Shown here: positions 62,333 through 64,000 of the stretch, piece by piece
Layout of the letters: each line of letters starts with the position of its first letter
Position numbering within the stretch: the stretch's first letter is position 1
DNA from: Paludisphaera mucosa
GTDB lineage: Bacteria > Planctomycetota > Planctomycetia > Isosphaerales > Isosphaeraceae
NCBI RefSeq assembly: GCF_029589435.1
Contig: NZ_JARRAG010000002.1
Coordinates: forward strand, 1,426,001-1,490,000
Length of the DNA: 64,000 nucleotides
Reading direction: 5' to 3'
The notes under the pieces: model-generated
Told to the model about the DNA's origin: nothing
Database searches by the model: none
What the model saw: the letters and a program-made list of their open reading frames with translations, nothing else
Position numbers and translations under genes: made by a program

Positions 62333-62758
62333 ATGAGCGCCTCGTTCACGCAGACGACCGAGGGCCTCCCGTCGCCGCGTGCGACCCGCCTCGGCCCCCT
62401 GGCCATCTGCCTGCTCTGCGGCACGTGCGGGGCGTGGGTGGGGGCGACCGTGGGTTGGCAGGGTCGGGCCGTCCCCGCCGGATGGGTCGCCCCCGGACTG
62501 CCGGGCCTGCTCGTCGGCGGTCTCCTCGGCTTCATCCTGGGGATGGCTCCTCCAACCACCGTCCTCGTGGTCTCGCGAACTCCCTGGGGACTGGCCGTCG
62601 TCTACGGAGGGGGGCTCGTTTGGTTGGCTTATCGGAGCTGGACCACGGCCGGCGCGACGGGCCTGTGCTTCTTCCTCGCCGGCCCGATCGCGGGCGCGAT
62701 CCTCTACGTCCGGAGGAAGCGACGCGAGTCCCGGGCCCTCGGCGAGCCGCCCGCCTGA
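62333..62758 (+). CDS. Small membrane protein of unknown function
   Basis: A 141-residue protein with about four predicted spans: LGPLAICLLCGTCGAWVGAT, LPGLLVGGLLGFILGM, PWGLAVVYGGGLVWLAY and GLCFFLAGPIAGAILYV, ending in a basic tail RRKRRESRALGE. No family recognised. It starts 15 nt after the DUF1501 stop with a GGAGG site, so it is probably cotranscribed with it. Confidence 0.65.
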   Translation: MSASFTQTTEGLPSPRATRLGPLAICLLCGTCGAWVGATVGWQGRAVPAGWVAPGLPGLLVGGLLGFILGMAPPTTVLVVSRTPWGLAVVYGGGLVWLAYRSWTTAGATGLCFFLAGPIAGAILYVRRKRRESRALGEPPA

Positions 62759-62808
62759 GCCGCGAGGCCGCTGGACACGGCCCGGCGTGCGCAATCGGCG
62801 ATCGCGCC

Positions 62809-62960
62809 TATAATCCAGTGAGAGGCCGCCCCGCGTGGGGGCGGCTTACGGAACGGCGGGAAAGGCCCGAAAAATCACGCGAAAATCGACGAGCGAAGCC
62901 AATTTTCCGAGGCCGAATCGTGATCTTAAATCAATATAGAATAGGGATTTAAGTCAAAAA
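62809..62960 (+). ncRNA. Candidate non-coding RNA with TATAAT promoter
   Basis: A perfect TATAAT (62809-62814) is followed by an 8-bp GC hairpin (62825-62832 with 62838-62845, loop of 5). After an A-rich stretch comes a second 8-bp inverted repeat, CTTAAATC (62925-62932) with GATTTAAG (62946-62953), and then AAAAA. The region lies between two convergent genes and is far richer in A/T than its neighbours. No convincing protein frame is seen. An RNA gene or a mobile-element footprint are the two readings I can support. Confidence 0.35.
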
Positions 62961-63070
62961 GATTCGCGAAGCGGGCCGAGCCAACGAACCCCGAGGGAAG
63001 CCGAATCCAAGCCAGTCGCCGTCCCGGGGCTGGATGCGACGCGCAGCGGGCCGCGTCCTCGGACCACGGC

Positions 63071-63105
63071 CTTCCCCCCTCGCGGGGGAAGGTGGCCGGA
63101 ACGGC
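63071..63105 (-). terminator. REP-like hairpin downstream of the kinase gene
   Basis: CTTCCCCC (63071-63078) pairs with GGGGGAAG (63084-63091), followed by GTGGCCGGAACGGCCG. It starts 31 nt beyond the kinase stop (minus strand) and resembles the REP-like family seen at 29.7, 37.2 and 41.6 kb. Confidence 0.5.
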
Positions 63106-63135
63106 CGCCGTCCTGACATCTTGAGGAACAGCCGC

Positions 63136-63990
63136 TCACTCCTCCTCGTCGGCGCCCTTCAGCTCGACCTCTTCGAGGCCCATCTCCTTGATGACGGCGG
63201 AGATGGTCTCGCGGATCTCGAACATGCCGGCGGGGCGCTTCTCGGGGTTGAGGTCGAGGCAGGCGAGCACGAGGTTGTTGAGCTTCGAGAGGACGCGGGG
63301 GTTGATCTTGTTCACGGCCGGCAGCTTGCGCTCGGAGCCCGCCTTGGGGATGTCGGGCTGGGCGAATCGGCCGGTGAACATGCGGTACATCGTCGCGCCC
63401 AGGTTGTAGACGTCGGTCCGCTCGTTGACGACCTTCTCGGCGGCCTGCTCGGGGGCGATGTACTGGGGCGTCCCCTGGACGCGGTTCTTGTCCTGGCCGC
63501 GGACCCAGGCGGTGCCGAAGTCGATCAGCTTCACCTGGCCGGCCTTGGTCAGCATGATGTTCGACGGCTTGAGGTCGCCGTGGTAGACGCCGCGGCGGTG
63601 CATGTGCGCCAGCGCCGAGGCCACCTGCGAGAACATCAGGACGAGCTGGCTCAGCTCGGGGGCCTCGATCTCGTCGAGCGTCTTGCCGTCGACGTACTCC
63701 AGCAGGAGGTCGGCGCCGACGACCTTGAACCACGACTTCTTGAGCTTCAGGTCGTAGACCTTGGCGATGGCCGGGTGGTTGAGCTTCTGGGCGGCCGCGT
63801 ATTCCGTCTTGGCCTGGTCGATGTAGATCTCGTCCTCGGGCTCGTGCTTGCTGACGACCTTCAGGGCGTACCGCTTGCCGCCGTTCTTGTCGGCGATCTG
63901 CAAGATCGTGCTGCCCGCCCCGCTGCCCAGCGGGCTGACCACGCGGTACTTCATCGTCGACAGTTTGGGCGTGACCGACGCGCTTGCCAT
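63136..63990 (-). CDS. Hanks-type Ser/Thr protein kinase, soluble
   Basis: A 284-residue kinase. It has a glycine-rich loop (LGSGAGST, 21-28), Lys44 in YALKVVS, catalytic Asp139 in YHGDLKPSN (His-Gly-Asp rather than His-Arg-Asp, hence a non-RD kinase), DFG at 157-159 and GTPQYIAPEQA in the activation segment. It ends with an acidic tail (EEVELKGADEEE). No membrane span or extracellular sensor is present, unlike many planctomycete PknB-like kinases. An RDVYNLG-like R-T-D-V-Y-N-L-G motif confirms the C-lobe. Confidence 0.92.
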   Translation of the reverse strand: MASASVTPKLSTMKYRVVSPLGSGAGSTILQIADKNGGKRYALKVVSKHEPEDEIYIDQAKTEYAAAQKLNHPAIAKVYDLKLKKSWFKVVGADLLLEYVDGKTLDEIEAPELSQLVLMFSQVASALAHMHRRGVYHGDLKPSNIMLTKAGQVKLIDFGTAWVRGQDKNRVQGTPQYIAPEQAAEKVVNERTDVYNLGATMYRMFTGRFAQPDIPKAGSERKLPAVNKINPRVLSKLNNLVLACLDLNPEKRPAGMFEIRETISAVIKEMGLEEVELKGADEEE

Positions 63991-64000
63991 TCTCTGCCTC

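Overview
The window is about 64 kb of GC-rich bacterial chromosome. Its gene content points to a planctomycete, most likely Isosphaeraceae (Isosphaera/Singulisphaera/Paludisphaera type). The signs are a DUF1501 Tat-exported protein, a DUF1559 pseudopilin-like protein, a YdjY-like protein, three PEP-CTERM proteins, a neutral-ceramidase-like enzyme, a GH99-like secreted protein, ExbB/ExbD and scattered Ser/Thr kinase and PP2C genes. This taxonomic call is inference from gene content, not from a marker gene.

Layout. 1-9 kb: the 3' part of a secretin-like gene (frameshifted in a repeat), a YdjY-like protein, an ABC-2 exporter pair, a PhzF-like isomerase, a ParD antitoxin with a stub of ParE, a Cys/Met-metabolism PLP enzyme and a PP2C phosphatase. 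9-19 kb: a two-domain M16 peptidase, an NfnB/NfnA-type pair overlapping by 4 nt, an NAD-malic enzyme, a ceramidase-like protein, two small hypotheticals and tRNA-Ala(GGC). 19.4-21.2 kb: an insertion sequence with perfect 24-bp terminal inverted repeats and a transposase split over two frames. 21-30 kb: dCTP deaminase with a coupled small protein, dihydrolipoyl dehydrogenase, a RelE-like toxin/antitoxin pair, E2 and E1 of 2-oxoglutarate dehydrogenase, a lipoate-protein ligase-like gene and a c-type cytochrome. 30-39 kb: purM, a very large membrane-anchored low-complexity protein (frameshifted in its tandem repeats) and nadB. 39-46 kb: a PEP-CTERM protein, an HD phosphohydrolase, a peroxiredoxin, an acetolactate synthase-like TPP enzyme and a thioredoxin/trypsin fusion. 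46-50 kb: a co-directional set of Cys-rich secreted peptide, DUF1559 protein, PepSY membrane protein and redoxin. 50-57 kb: exported GH43-like, M28 and GH99-like proteins, two PEP-CTERM genes joined without a stop, and a small hypothetical. 57-64 kb: an orphan Phd-like antitoxin, DedA, ExbD/ExbB, a TPR protein, a DUF1501 protein, a membrane hypothetical and a Ser/Thr kinase.

How the genes fit together. The 22-30 kb block can make the E1, E2 and E3 of the 2-oxoglutarate dehydrogenase complex and probably attach lipoate to E2. The malic enzyme next to an NfnAB-type transhydrogenase suggests a pyridine-nucleotide balancing unit. The 46-50 kb set looks like an envelope metal or thiol-redox module and is the best candidate here for an undescribed system. 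Three genes carry frameshifts: two lie inside tandem coding repeats and one at a homopolymer in the transposase. Sequencing error, decay and programmed or phase-variable switching cannot be told apart from the sequence alone.
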